Positions 9,824-17,690 of a stretch of DNA of 64,000 nucleotides are shown here, piece by piece. This DNA comes from Neisseria dentiae (GTDB lineage Bacteria; Pseudomonadota; Gammaproteobacteria; Burkholderiales; Neisseriaceae), in the NCBI RefSeq assembly GCF_024580525.1, contig NZ_JANIKQ010000003.1, forward strand, positions 103,299 through 167,298, in the 5' to 3' direction. The position numbers were made by a program, and so were the translations under genes. The notes beneath the pieces are model-generated. The model was not told the DNA's origin and did no database searches. It saw nothing but the letters and a program-made list of their open reading frames with translations. Within the stretch, counting starts at the first letter, position 1, and each line of letters opens with the position of its first letter.

Positions 9824-9877
9824 GCCGTAATGTGCCGTTAATGCCCGAATAAATATCTTTTTTATAAAAATCTTATA

Positions 9878-10807
9878 TCAAACACATTCTATGCCGTTTA
9901 CGGCCATGCTGATACGCGTACCGGCCTCCCCCGCCGCAATACGCTCGATATCGCGCAAAGCGCCGATTACTGCGGTTTTGCCGGTTAAACGGGCAAAATT
10001 GACCGCCGCCTGAACTTTCGGCCCCATCGAACCTGCGGCAAAATCGATTTTTTCGATTTCATCGGGGTTTGCCGCCTGCACAAGGCGCTGTTTTTCCGTG
10101 CCCCAGTCAAGATAAACACCATCAATGTCGGTGGCGATAACCAACATATCGGCCTCTACCGAAGCCGCCAGCAAAGCTGTGGCCAAGTCTTTGTCGATCA
10201 CGGCCTCGGCACCGCACAATCTTCCCGATTCGTCGTAATAGGTGGGAATCCCGCCGCCGCCCGCACAAATCAATATATAGTTATGCTCGATAAGGGTTTT
10301 CAACGGCTTAAGCCCGAAAATACGCGTGGGTAGCGGGCTGGGAACAACGCGGCGGTATTTATCGTTGTCTTGGGCCATCGTCCAGCCTTTTTCGGCGGCG
10401 ACGGCATCGGCCTCTTCTTTGCTGTACACGGGGCCGACGGGCTTGCTCGGCTTTTGGAAGGCAGGGTCTTTGGGATCCACTTCGGTTTGGGTTAATACGG
10501 TGGTCAGCGAAGCCTCTTTGGGCACGAAATTGGCCAGCTCCTGCTGGATCATATAGCCGATCATGCCGACTGATTCCGCACCCAAAACATCAAGCGGATA
10601 CATGGGCACATCTTTATAGGCATTGCTCTGCAAAGCCATCAGGCCGACTTGCGGCCCGTTGCCGTGGGTAATGATCAGTTGGTTTCCCGGATAAATTTTG
10701 GCGATTTGTTCGCAGGCGGTCCGCACGTTGGCCCGCTGGTTGGCGGAAGTTAACGGCTCTCCGCGTTTGAGCAGGGCATTGCCGCCCAATGCAATAACGA
10801 TTCTCAT
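9878..10807 (-). CDS. arcC: Carbamate kinase (ArcC/AllK type)
   Basis: 309 residues, full length. Transfers phosphate from carbamoyl phosphate to ADP, giving ATP plus carbamate (NH3 + CO2) in the catabolic direction. The signatures are the N-terminal [21 protein letters not shown], the AGGGGIP glycine loop, and the [13 protein letters not shown] segment of the amino-acid kinase fold. No arginine deiminase or ornithine carbamoyltransferase gene is nearby. Its neighbours are allantoinase, a carbamoyltransferase and ureidoglycine aminohydrolase, so the carbamoyl phosphate most likely comes from allantoin breakdown. Last gene of the leftward operon; AAGGATTAATC precedes ATG 10807. Confidence 0.92.
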   Translation of the reverse strand: MRIVIALGGNALLKRGEPLTSANQRANVRTACEQIAKIYPGNQLIITHGNGPQVGLMALQSNAYKDVPMYPLDVLGAESVGMIGYMIQQELANFVPKEASLTTVLTQTEVDPKDPAFQKPSKPVGPVYSKEEADAVAAEKGWTMAQDNDKYRRVVPSPLPTRIFGLKPLKTLIEHNYILICAGGGGIPTYYDESGRLCGAEAVIDKDLATALLAASVEADMLVIATDIDGVYLDWGTEKQRLVQAANPDEIEKIDFAAGSMGPKVQAAVNFARLTGKTAVIGALRDIERIAAGEAGTRISMAVNGIECV

Positions 10808-10830
10808 GATTAATCCTTTGCATAAAATAT

Positions 10831-10879
10831 TTCAGACGGCCTTTCTCTTGTTCTTTCATGCGCCCAAAGGCCGTCTGAA
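10831..10879. repeat. Inverted DUS pair between allB and carbamate kinase genes
   Basis: TTTCAGACGGCCTTT and AAAGGCCGTCTGAA with a ~20-nt loop in the operon spacer; it may partly attenuate or protect the mRNA rather than end transcription. Confidence 0.65.
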
Positions 10880-10883
10880 CAGG

Positions 10884-12248
10884 TTAAAGCTGTTTGAGCA
10901 GGCGTGCCGGTTTGCCTTGTGCGCCGCCGGAGATGCCGCCTTCCAGCGTATAGATTTCCCGCCCGCGCAAAAAAGTGTGGGTGATGCGGCAGCCGATTTC
11001 CCAACCTTCATAGGCGCTGATTTTGTTTTTATACAAGAGTTTGTCGGCAGTAACCGTGTAAGACTGATTGGGGTCTAAAATCACAATATCACCGTCTTTG
11101 CCCAAACTGAGCGCGCCTTTGTCTATCAAACCGAAACGGTTGGCGGGCTGGGTAGCCAATGCGTTCATCAGCGTAACGGGGCTGATGTTGCGCTGCTTCA
11201 CAGCCGCATCAAACAGGGCATCCACGCTGTTTTGGCAACCGCTGATGCCGCCCCAGGCTTTAAACGCGTTCGGATCGGCTTTCAAATCGGGCGTGCACGG
11301 CGAATGGTCGGAGCCGATGATGTCGAGCACACCCGCTTCCAGCAATTGCCACATTTTCTGCTGGTGCGCCTTGTCGCGTATCGGCGGCGAGCATTTGGCC
11401 TTGGCGCCGATGGCGTCCAAATCTTCGGTGGCCAGCAATAAATAATGCGGGCAGCTCTCAAAGCTGGCATCCACCCCGCGCGCCTGCGCTTCCAACACGG
11501 CTTCGACGGCTTCGTGGCAGCTGCAATGGGCGATATGCACGCGGCAGCCGGTTTGTTCGGCAAAATAGAGCACGCGGCGGACGGCTTCGACTTCGGTGAA
11601 AATCGGCCTGCTGGCCACATAATCCGACACCAGCGTTTTGCCTTCTGCTTTGGCTTTTCTACCCAATTCGTCGGTGATTACGGCATTTTCACAGTGCACC
11701 ACCAGCAAATCTCCGGTTTCGGCCAAAGTCTGCATGCCGGTATAGAGTTCGTAGTCGTTCACATCTTTAAAATCGCCGGGCTTGTTGGAGCCGCAGGTGG
11801 CAACGAATGCTTTGAATGCCGCCACGCCGGCCTGCGACAGGGCTTTCAAATCGTTGAGGTTGTGCGGCACCAACCCGCCGAAAAACACATAGTCCACATA
11901 ATTCTGATCTTTTGCGGCTCGGCGTTTGATTTCCAAGCTTGCCAAATCTATGGTGGCCGGCAGGGTATTGAGCGGCATTTCCACATAAGAAGTCGTGCCG
12001 CCCGCCGCCATCGCCTGCGTGCCGGTGGCGTAGCCTTCCCATTCGGTCCGGCCCGGCTCGGAAATATGCATGTGCACATCGACCATACCGGGCAACACAT
12101 AACAGTGGCGGGCATCGACGATTTTTTCGGCGCCGCCCTCAAGCCCGGGCGCAATGGCGGCGATTTTTCCGTCTTTCACCGCGATATCGCCGTGCAGCAT
12201 TTGCTCCGGCAAAACCAACAAGCCGTTTTTAATCAATAAATCATACAT
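10884..12248 (-). CDS. allB: Allantoinase
   Basis: Hydrolyses the hydantoin ring of allantoin to allantoate. 454 residues, normal AllB length. Binuclear-metal amidohydrolase residues are visible: H59/H61 (VDVHMHISEPGR), the carbamylated lysine K146 (AAFKAFVATCG), H185 (VVHCENA), H241 (VHIAHCSCH) and D314 (GSDHSPC). The residues around them (EMPLNTLPATID, ESCPHYLLL, KCSPPIRD) are those of allantoinase rather than dihydropyrimidinase or dihydroorotase. AAAAGGAG precedes ATG 12248. Fourth gene of the allE-carbamoyltransferase-yfcC-allB-arcC set. Confidence 0.93.
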   Translation of the reverse strand: MYDLLIKNGLLVLPEQMLHGDIAVKDGKIAAIAPGLEGGAEKIVDARHCYVLPGMVDVHMHISEPGRTEWEGYATGTQAMAAGGTTSYVEMPLNTLPATIDLASLEIKRRAAKDQNYVDYVFFGGLVPHNLNDLKALSQAGVAAFKAFVATCGSNKPGDFKDVNDYELYTGMQTLAETGDLLVVHCENAVITDELGRKAKAEGKTLVSDYVASRPIFTEVEAVRRVLYFAEQTGCRVHIAHCSCHEAVEAVLEAQARGVDASFESCPHYLLLATEDLDAIGAKAKCSPPIRDKAHQQKMWQLLEAGVLDIIGSDHSPCTPDLKADPNAFKAWGGISGCQNSVDALFDAAVKQRNISPVTLMNALATQPANRFGLIDKGALSLGKDGDIVILDPNQSYTVTADKLLYKNKISAYEGWEIGCRITHTFLRGREIYTLEGGISGGAQGKPARLLKQL

Positions 12249-12260
12249 TTCGATCTCCTT

Positions 12261-12300
12261 TTTTCAGACGGCCCGATATTGCTTCAAGGCCGTCTGAAAA
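12261..12300. repeat. Inverted DUS pair between yfcC-like gene and allB
   Basis: TTTTCAGACGGCC and GGCCGTCTGAAAA lie in the 73-bp spacer just upstream of the allB ribosome site. Confidence 0.65.
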
Positions 12301-12321
12301 CTCGATTGTCGGGTCAAAAAC

Positions 12322-13746
12322 CTACATCGCGCCAATACCGGCAGACTGCATGAAATAGAGTGCAACGCTGGCAAGCAGGCCGAGTATCAGCATCAGCGGG
12401 GCATAGAAGCGCAGCCATTTGCCGTATTCCACCTTGGCAATCACCAGAGTGGCCACAAAGAAACCTGAAGTGGGAAAGAAAATATCGGTAAGCTGCCCGC
12501 CCCATGCGTTGGCCGACACCACCGCCTGTTGCGAAATATCAAGCAAACTGGCCAAAGGCGAAATAATCGGCATAGTCAGCACGGTTAATGCGGTGGCCCC
12601 GGGAATCAGAAAGTTAAACAGCGACTGCTCCCAGAAAATCGCAATAGCGGTAAGCTCCGGCGGCACCGAACGCATCATGCTTTCGAGCCAAAACACCAAA
12701 GTATCGGTAATCACGCCCTTATCCATCACCACGGCAATGGCCGAGGCCACACCGCACAACAGCGCCGCCACCATCATATCGCGCATACCCGCATTCACAT
12801 CATCGCAAATCTGCTGTGCCGACTTGCCGGCAACGGCGGCTGCGGCGATGCCGATAAAGAGAAACAACCCGCCGATGGCCTCGAAACCCAAGTTGTTCTT
12901 CAAAATCATGGCAATGGCAATCGGAAACAGCACCATACAGGTAATACCGGCATATTTCTGCCTTGCGCTGAACACCATCTCGCCTTTTTCGGCCTCTTCT
13001 TCCGCTATCGCGGCGCGGATGGCGCGGTCGCTTTCATAAGTGAGGCTCGACTCGGGGTTGCGCTTCACTTTAACGGCATAACGCATCACATACAGAATGG
13101 CAATCAGCACCACGCATACCAACACCACCGCACGGAAAGCCGAGCCGGAGAAAATCGGCAATTGGGCGATTTGCTGCCCCACCCCGACAGAGCCGGGAAT
13201 GGTCAGGCCGAAAGTGAAGCCCATGCACGGCCCCAAGAGCGCCACCGCCGTTGCAGTCATGCCGTCATACCCCAAGCGGTAAAACAATGGCAGCAACACC
13301 GGCAGATAAGCCAACGACAGCTCAGGCACGCCGATAAACGCAGCCAAACCGGCAAAAATAGTGATCAAAATCGGAATCACCAGAATATCTTTGTTGCCCA
13401 CGGCACGGCTCAGTTTCTGCACACCCATATCAATCAGGCCGGCGCGTTTGATCAAACCCATGCAGCCTCCCACCATAAATGTGAGAAACACGATGCCTGC
13501 CGCCCGCTTCAAACCGTCGGGAATGGCCGTTACCAAATCCATAAACCCCACAGGCTGCTGTTCGATTTGGTGATAGGTTCCCGCCACCACCAAGTTTTGC
13601 ACACCGTGGGAAGTTTCAATGGTCTGCCGTTCATACTCGCCCGCCGGAACAATATAGGTCAGCGCGGCAACCACTAAAATAAACACCGCCAATACGATAT
13701 AAATATCGGGCATTTTGAAAGATTTTTTCGGTTTTTGCGTATCCAT
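12322..13746 (-). CDS. YfcC-family transporter (DcuC/arginine-ornithine antiporter-like carrier)
   Basis: 474-residue inner-membrane carrier with ~12 hydrophobic segments. The opening (MPDIYIVLAVFILVVAALTY, then VPAGEYER) and the GLKRAAGIVFLTFMVGGCMG stretch are typical of the YfcC/C4-dicarboxylate anaerobic carrier group. ATG 13746 is preferred over the GTG one codon earlier because of its 7-nt spacing from GGAGGAG. Its place inside the allantoin operon suggests uptake or export of a pathway intermediate (ureido acid, ureidoglycolate or oxalurate-like); this is inference, and basic amino acids are another substrate in this family. Confidence 0.82.
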   Translation of the reverse strand: MDTQKPKKSFKMPDIYIVLAVFILVVAALTYIVPAGEYERQTIETSHGVQNLVVAGTYHQIEQQPVGFMDLVTAIPDGLKRAAGIVFLTFMVGGCMGLIKRAGLIDMGVQKLSRAVGNKDILVIPILITIFAGLAAFIGVPELSLAYLPVLLPLFYRLGYDGMTATAVALLGPCMGFTFGLTIPGSVGVGQQIAQLPIFSGSAFRAVVLVCVVLIAILYVMRYAVKVKRNPESSLTYESDRAIRAAIAEEEAEKGEMVFSARQKYAGITCMVLFPIAIAMILKNNLGFEAIGGLFLFIGIAAAAVAGKSAQQICDDVNAGMRDMMVAALLCGVASAIAVVMDKGVITDTLVFWLESMMRSVPPELTAIAIFWEQSLFNFLIPGATALTVLTMPIISPLASLLDISQQAVVSANAWGGQLTDIFFPTSGFFVATLVIAKVEYGKWLRFYAPLMLILGLLASVALYFMQSAGIGAM

Positions 13747-13821
13747 CACACAACTCCTCCAATCTTATAGAAAAGGCAGCACGCTTCTCGGGCTGCCCCG
13801 ATCCGGTGTTTGGGTATCCGG

Positions 13822-13862
13822 TTTTCAGACGGCCTTCCGCCGGCATTCAGGCCGTCTGAAAA
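13822..13862. repeat. Inverted DUS pair in operon spacer
   Basis: TTTTCAGACGGCC ... GGCCGTCTGAAAA lies directly after the carbamoyltransferase stop, with the second copy touching the 3' end of that gene. Confidence 0.65.
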
Positions 13863-13866
13863 GCCT

Positions 13867-14895
13867 TTAATCCACGCCCACAACCGCGCTCAAGAGTGCC
13901 ATCCGCACCGCCACCGAGAAACCGATTGCGCGGAAATACAACTGGTGTTCGGTGTTGTCGATGCTGAAATCAAATTCACCCGGGTTGCGCGGCAAAGAAT
14001 GGTGCACGCCGACTACCTTGCCGCTTTTCGCTTTGATACGCTGCAACATATCGAGCGAAATATAATAATTCATCATTTTCTTCATGAAGTCTTCGCGGTT
14101 GGGGTCGTCTTTTTTCACCGAACAGCCCGGCAGATAAATCAAATCCACCGCATTTTCCGCATAAAGTTCTTCGTTTTGCTTTTCGGTTAAGTCGAAATGC
14201 TCCTCGAAATGCGCCCCCATCGCTTTGAGTTTGTTGCGCACCACTTCGGGCGTGCGCAATTCGCTGGTGCCGGTGTAGATAATCTTGGCTCCCATCGAAG
14301 CCAGCGCCAGCGCAAACGATTGGCCGGAACGCGCGCGCGAAAGATCGGGGGTGGCAATGGCCGCCGTGGTATTGCTCAAATCGCCGAACGCGCGCCAGCA
14401 GGTATAGCAGTCGAGCAAACCCTGCGTCGGGTGGGTAACGTGGCCGTAGCCGCCCGAAATCACCGGCGAAACACAGCCGCCCAACTCGTCTAATGCGCCT
14501 AAGGCTTCTTTATCGTCGGGGTGGCGCATCACAATCACATCGGCGTATTCCGACGTTACCCGCAGCGTGTCGTAGAGGCTTTCGTTTTTCGCCACTGCGG
14601 CATTGTGCTGCGGGTCGGATTCGGTAATCACGCCGCCGCCCAAGCGCAGCATGGCGTCTTCGTGGCTGCAACGGGTGCGGGTGGAAGGTTGGAAAAACAG
14701 GGTATAGAGCACCTTGCCCTTCAGCAGGTTAAGCCCCGTGCGCAAAAACGGCTCCATCATTTCGGCCGCTTCAAACAGCGACAGAATTTCTTCGCGCTTG
14801 AAGTCATCTAAAAACGTGATGTTTTTACCGCGCATATTGGTTGCGGCAAGAGCCTCCCGAATATCCAGGGTTTTGAAATCTTTATTTAAAGCCAT
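13867..14895 (-). CDS. Aspartate-carbamoyltransferase-like enzyme, candidate catabolic ureidoglycine (or oxamate) carbamoyltransferase
   Basis: 342 residues with the ATCase/OTCase fold. The carbamoyl-phosphate site is intact: STRTR at 71-75, HPTQ at 155-158, K103 (counterpart of E. coli ATCase K84), R188 (counterpart of R167) and LPR at 301-303. The second-substrate loop differs: where ATCase has a TR-x-Q motif (R229, Q231) this protein reads YLPGCSVKKDD (about 254-264). No pyrI or other pyrimidine gene is adjacent. Flanked by allE upstream and allB/carbamate kinase downstream, it fits phosphorolysis of allantoate to ureidoglycine + carbamoyl phosphate, replacing allantoate amidohydrolase. 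Oxalurate to oxamate is the alternative. AAAGGAG precedes ATG 14895. Confidence 0.75.
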   Translation of the reverse strand: MALNKDFKTLDIREALAATNMRGKNITFLDDFKREEILSLFEAAEMMEPFLRTGLNLLKGKVLYTLFFQPSTRTRCSHEDAMLRLGGGVITESDPQHNAAVAKNESLYDTLRVTSEYADVIVMRHPDDKEALGALDELGGCVSPVISGGYGHVTHPTQGLLDCYTCWRAFGDLSNTTAAIATPDLSRARSGQSFALALASMGAKIIYTGTSELRTPEVVRNKLKAMGAHFEEHFDLTEKQNEELYAENAVDLIYLPGCSVKKDDPNREDFMKKMMNYYISLDMLQRIKAKSGKVVGVHHSLPRNPGEFDFSIDNTEHQLYFRAIGFSVAVRMALLSAVVGVD

Positions 14896-14916
14896 GATAA
14901 ACGCTCCTTTAAGTTG

Positions 14917-14947
14917 GCGGCCGTCTGAAAGTTTTTACAGACGGCCT
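14917..14947. repeat. Inverted DUS pair between allE and the carbamoyltransferase gene
   Basis: GGCCGTCTGAAAG/CAGACGGCC, with short loop, in the 63-bp spacer. Confidence 0.65.
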
Positions 14948-14958
14948 TGCTGTCTGTT

Positions 14959-15735
14959 TCAAATTTCCACATCGCGGTGGCAGTCTTTTGAGTAGATATA
15001 GGTAAACGGGCCGCGTCCGGCGGCATAAGATGCCTGCTTGCAATAAGGGCCAAACCAGATAAAGTCCTCCTCTTTGATCAGATACCAATTTTCATCAAGC
15101 AGATAACAGCCCTGTCCTTCATAAACATAAGCGCCGTGCTCCTGCACATGGGTTTCGATGATGTTGTGGCTGGCACCCGGGTCGAAACTCAAAATGTGCA
15201 TGTTCATATCGAAATTCTGCTCGACCGGCAGCAGGTCTTTGATGTGCACATTGGCCATGCCGTCGTAGTCGGCCCATTCCATCTCATGCACGTTGCCGAA
15301 CACCGTATAAGGCTTCAGCCCTGCCGGGTGTTCGACGTAGCGCTGTTTGTAGAGCAAAATGCGGCCCGCCTGATGATTGATGTTTTCAAAACCGATGCCT
15401 GCACCGGGCGGCGCGTAGGCATAACCGCCCTGCTTCAGCGCGCGGCTTTCGCCGCCAACCGTTACCTTCAGCTCGGCTTCGCCGTCGAGCAGGTAAATAA
15501 AGGCCTCTTCATGCGGCTTGGCGCCGTAGGCCAGTGTGGTTTTCGCATTTGCCCCCAATTGGCCGATTAACTGGACGAAACTCGCACCCATTTTCGGCGT
15601 GGCCAAAATTGTCATCTGGCAGTCTTCGATTCCCGGAATCACATTGATTACCCGGCCCTGCGGTGTAATCACCGCATAATTTCCGTGTTTGACTACCGAA
15701 CGGTTCTGTAAAATATCTTGTGGATAACCCGGCAT
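14959..15735 (-). CDS. allE: (S)-ureidoglycine aminohydrolase
   Basis: Releases ammonia from (S)-ureidoglycine to give (S)-ureidoglycolate. 258 residues, two cupin domains, the usual length. The C-terminal cupin has the Mn-binding set expected for UGlyAH: E194, H196 and H200 (IIETHVQEHGAY) and Q234 (PYCKQASYAAG). The N-terminal segment (NYAVITPQGRVINVIPG) is also diagnostic. First gene of the leftward allantoin operon, with GGAGAACGAAA before ATG 15735. Its substrate would normally be made by AllC, which is not present here; see the adjacent carbamoyltransferase. Genes acting on ureidoglycolate (allA, allD) are not visible in the window. Confidence 0.93.
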   Translation of the reverse strand: MPGYPQDILQNRSVVKHGNYAVITPQGRVINVIPGIEDCQMTILATPKMGASFVQLIGQLGANAKTTLAYGAKPHEEAFIYLLDGEAELKVTVGGESRALKQGGYAYAPPGAGIGFENINHQAGRILLYKQRYVEHPAGLKPYTVFGNVHEMEWADYDGMANVHIKDLLPVEQNFDMNMHILSFDPGASHNIIETHVQEHGAYVYEGQGCYLLDENWYLIKEEDFIWFGPYCKQASYAAGRGPFTYIYSKDCHRDVEI

Positions 15736-15883
15736 TTTCGTTCTCCTGACTCATAACAAACGGCAATCACATGATTGTTGCCGCCAATATAGCCCCCTGC
15801 TTCCCCGCAGGCTTCAGTTTGCCGTGACAAACCACTGTCTTTGCGCGCCAAACCCAATCAAACCAAATAAAAGCAGCAAAGCC

Positions 15884-15898
15884 GAGACCTTTGCAAAA
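15884..15898 (+). repeat. Solo GAGACCTTTGCAAAA repeat end
   Basis: Exact copy of the 15-bp end that bounds the miniature element at 58002-58144; here it has no partner nearby. It lies in the 322-bp gap 15736-16057, which otherwise holds only a DUS hairpin. Confidence 0.5.
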
Positions 15899-15945
15899 TT
15901 AAAAATCATCACAAAAGTTTATTCCCCGTCATTCCCGCACACGCA

Positions 15946-16005
15946 AAAAGGCCGTCTGAAAACAGACGCACCACCATGCGGATGCCTGTTTTCAGACGGC
16001 CTTTT
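15946..16005. terminator. DUS-pair hairpin with 20-bp arms
   Basis: AAAAGGCCGTCTGAAAACAG and its inverse around a ~20-nt GC-containing loop. It lies downstream of the asparaginase gene (minus strand) and upstream of allE. Confidence 0.75.
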
Positions 16006-16057
16006 AAGGCAGCCTTATCTCAAGACATTGATTAAACATCTCAAAACATTGATTAAG

Positions 16058-17050
16058 CTACACCAGCCCCAAACCAACCAGTTCCTGCTGCAAGCGTTCG
16101 GCCTGCCAGCCGCCGCTCACCGCCAGTGTCAGCAAAACGGCAGCGGTTTCCAAGTTGGCTTTGCCGCCGTTCACCACGCCCGCTTGGCGCAGCGCGCTGC
16201 CCTGCGCATATACGGCGGCGGCGTTGCCTTGCTGCACTTGGCTGATGTTCAGCAACAGGCCGCCTTGGGCGGTGAACTGTCGCACGGCTTCGATAAAACC
16301 GGCATCTGCGGGCGCATTGCCGTGGCCGTAGCTTTGCAGCACCACGGCATCTGCGCCGCTGCTGCCGAGGCTGTTTGCAAAGGCTTGTGCGGCAAAACCG
16401 GGGATCAGGGTGGTGCAAACCACTTTGGCCTGCGCGCTCAACGGGCGCACCTGCAAAGCCTGCGCCGTTTTTTCAGACGGCCTGATACGCACGTTATGCC
16501 AATTTTGTTCGGGCGACCATTCCGCCAGCACGCCGAAATGCGGGTTGCCGAAACCCTCCGCACTCTCGGTGCTGATTTTGCTGCTGCCCACGGCCGGGAA
16601 CAGTTTGCCGTTAAAGGCAATCACGGTTTCGTGCAAATCCAGCTCGAAAGCGGCCACGGCGGTGGCGAGGTTCATCGGTGCATCGCTGTTTTCGGCATCG
16701 TAAGGCCATTGCGAACCGGTCAGCACCACGGGTTTGTCCAAACCCTGCAAGGCGAGTGCGAACAGGTTGGCCGCATAGGCCAGCGTGTCGGTGCCGTGCA
16801 GCACCAGCACGCCGTCGTATTGCGGGATTTTTTCTGCCGCAAGTTGCAGCCAGCCTTGCCAATCGTCAAGCGTAACCGCCGAAGAGTCGATTAACGGATC
16901 GCATAAGTGCCAGTCGAAACGGAAGCGGTCGGCAAACGGCACCAACGCTTTGCCGGCCAGCGCGGTATCGGGGCGCAGGCCTTGCTCGCTTTGGCTCATG
17001 CCGATGGTGCCGCCGGTGTAGAGCACGAAAATGGATTTTAAATTCTGCAT
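16058..17050 (-). CDS. ansA: L-asparaginase (type I-like)
   Basis: Hydrolyses asparagine to aspartate and ammonia. 330 residues from ATG 17050, which has CAGGAAAAC upstream and begins MQNLKSIFVLYTGGTIGMSQ; the open frame extends further 5' but without homology. The two catalytic threonine motifs are visible: LYTGGTIG at the N-terminus and GVLVLHGTDTLAYAA in the middle. There is no signal peptide, so it is probably cytoplasmic. An intragenic DUS (near 16470) is translated. Same strand as the allantoin operon, giving a nitrogen-scavenging block, but with a separate hairpin between them. Confidence 0.88.
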   Translation of the reverse strand: MQNLKSIFVLYTGGTIGMSQSEQGLRPDTALAGKALVPFADRFRFDWHLCDPLIDSSAVTLDDWQGWLQLAAEKIPQYDGVLVLHGTDTLAYAANLFALALQGLDKPVVLTGSQWPYDAENSDAPMNLATAVAAFELDLHETVIAFNGKLFPAVGSSKISTESAEGFGNPHFGVLAEWSPEQNWHNVRIRPSEKTAQALQVRPLSAQAKVVCTTLIPGFAAQAFANSLGSSGADAVVLQSYGHGNAPADAGFIEAVRQFTAQGGLLLNISQVQQGNAAAVYAQGSALRQAGVVNGGKANLETAAVLLTLAVSGGWQAERLQQELVGLGLV

Positions 17051-17164
17051 ATGTTTTCCTGTTTGTCCGGTGCCGGAACGGCCGGCCATAGTCGGCTGAA
17101 AATTTTGGCCGGCAAACGTTCCCCAGACCGGTTGTTTTTTCAAAATTTTGCATCGAAACGGTGC

Positions 17165-17203
17165 AGGCCGTCTGAAAAAGCATTTCTGCGTTTCAGACGG
17201 CCC
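17165..17203. terminator. DUS-pair terminator after iscX
   Basis: CAGGCCGTCTGAAA and TTTCAGACGGCCC, ending 9 bp from the iscX stop on its downstream side. Confidence 0.75.
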
Positions 17204-17211
17204 CGATAAAA

Positions 17212-17406
17212 TCATTCGGCCTCATTTATCCACGCCTGCTGCACGGCTTCGAGGATTTTTTCGCCGCTGCGTGCGGGGTCGTCGTCGAAATCGGGCAGGT
17301 TGAGAATCAACTCGCGCAATTGGGTGAAACGTATGGTTTTCGGGTCGATGTCGGGATGGTTGTCGTAGAGTTCTTCGGCTATGCGTTGGGTGTCGGTCCA
17401 TTTCAT
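17212..17406 (-). CDS. iscX: Fe-S cluster assembly protein IscX
   Basis: 64-residue acidic protein that binds IscS and iron and modulates Fe-S cluster assembly. The opening MKWTDTQRIAEELYDNHPDI, the DPKTIRFTQLRELI segment and the FDDDPARSGEKILEAVQQAW end are the family pattern throughout its length. It is not next to hscA/fdx here; hscB is 22 kb away at 39543. Ribosome site: AAAGGAACAAACAAG region before ATG 17406. Confidence 0.93.
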   Translation of the reverse strand: MKWTDTQRIAEELYDNHPDIDPKTIRFTQLRELILNLPDFDDDPARSGEKILEAVQQAWINEAE

Positions 17407-17591
17407 CTTGTTTGTTCCTTTTTATCGTTAACCTGCGCGGCCGTCTGAAAACGGCGTTAAGCTGTATTTTATACACACCTGCAACCGTTTGCCTGATTTT
17501 TTGGCCAGAATAAAGTTACCTGCCTTACCGTTTCCACAACCGCAGCCAATTCTTACACAAACCTTACCCAATCTGTGCCTCCGCACCCTAG

Positions 17592-17620
17592 ACGGCTGCA
17601 CACTTTCGTTTTAGTATAAT
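17592..17620 (+). promoter_or_regulatory. Possible promoter of the AcoR-like gene (TATAAT at 17615)
   Basis: TAGTATAATTGCAC gives a perfect -10 hexamer with a partial TG-like extension 71 bp before the start codon. No convincing -35 lies 17 bp upstream (ACGGCT). The rest of the 17407-17690 spacer separates divergent iscX and the regulator. Confidence 0.4.
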
Positions 17621-17690
17621 TGCACAATACCATGATAAATAATAAAAACACAGGCTTGAGAGGAAGTTTTGCAAACCGAGGAGAAGCCCG

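Noticed and set aside
11445..12239. 264-codon plus-strand ORF opposite allB
   Set aside because: It is a frame shadow of the allantoinase gene, which has full motifs on the other strand.
13867..14895. Annotation as biosynthetic aspartate carbamoyltransferase (pyrB)
   Set aside because: The R229/Q231 loop is replaced, no pyrI or pyrimidine gene adjoins, and the neighbours are allantoin genes.
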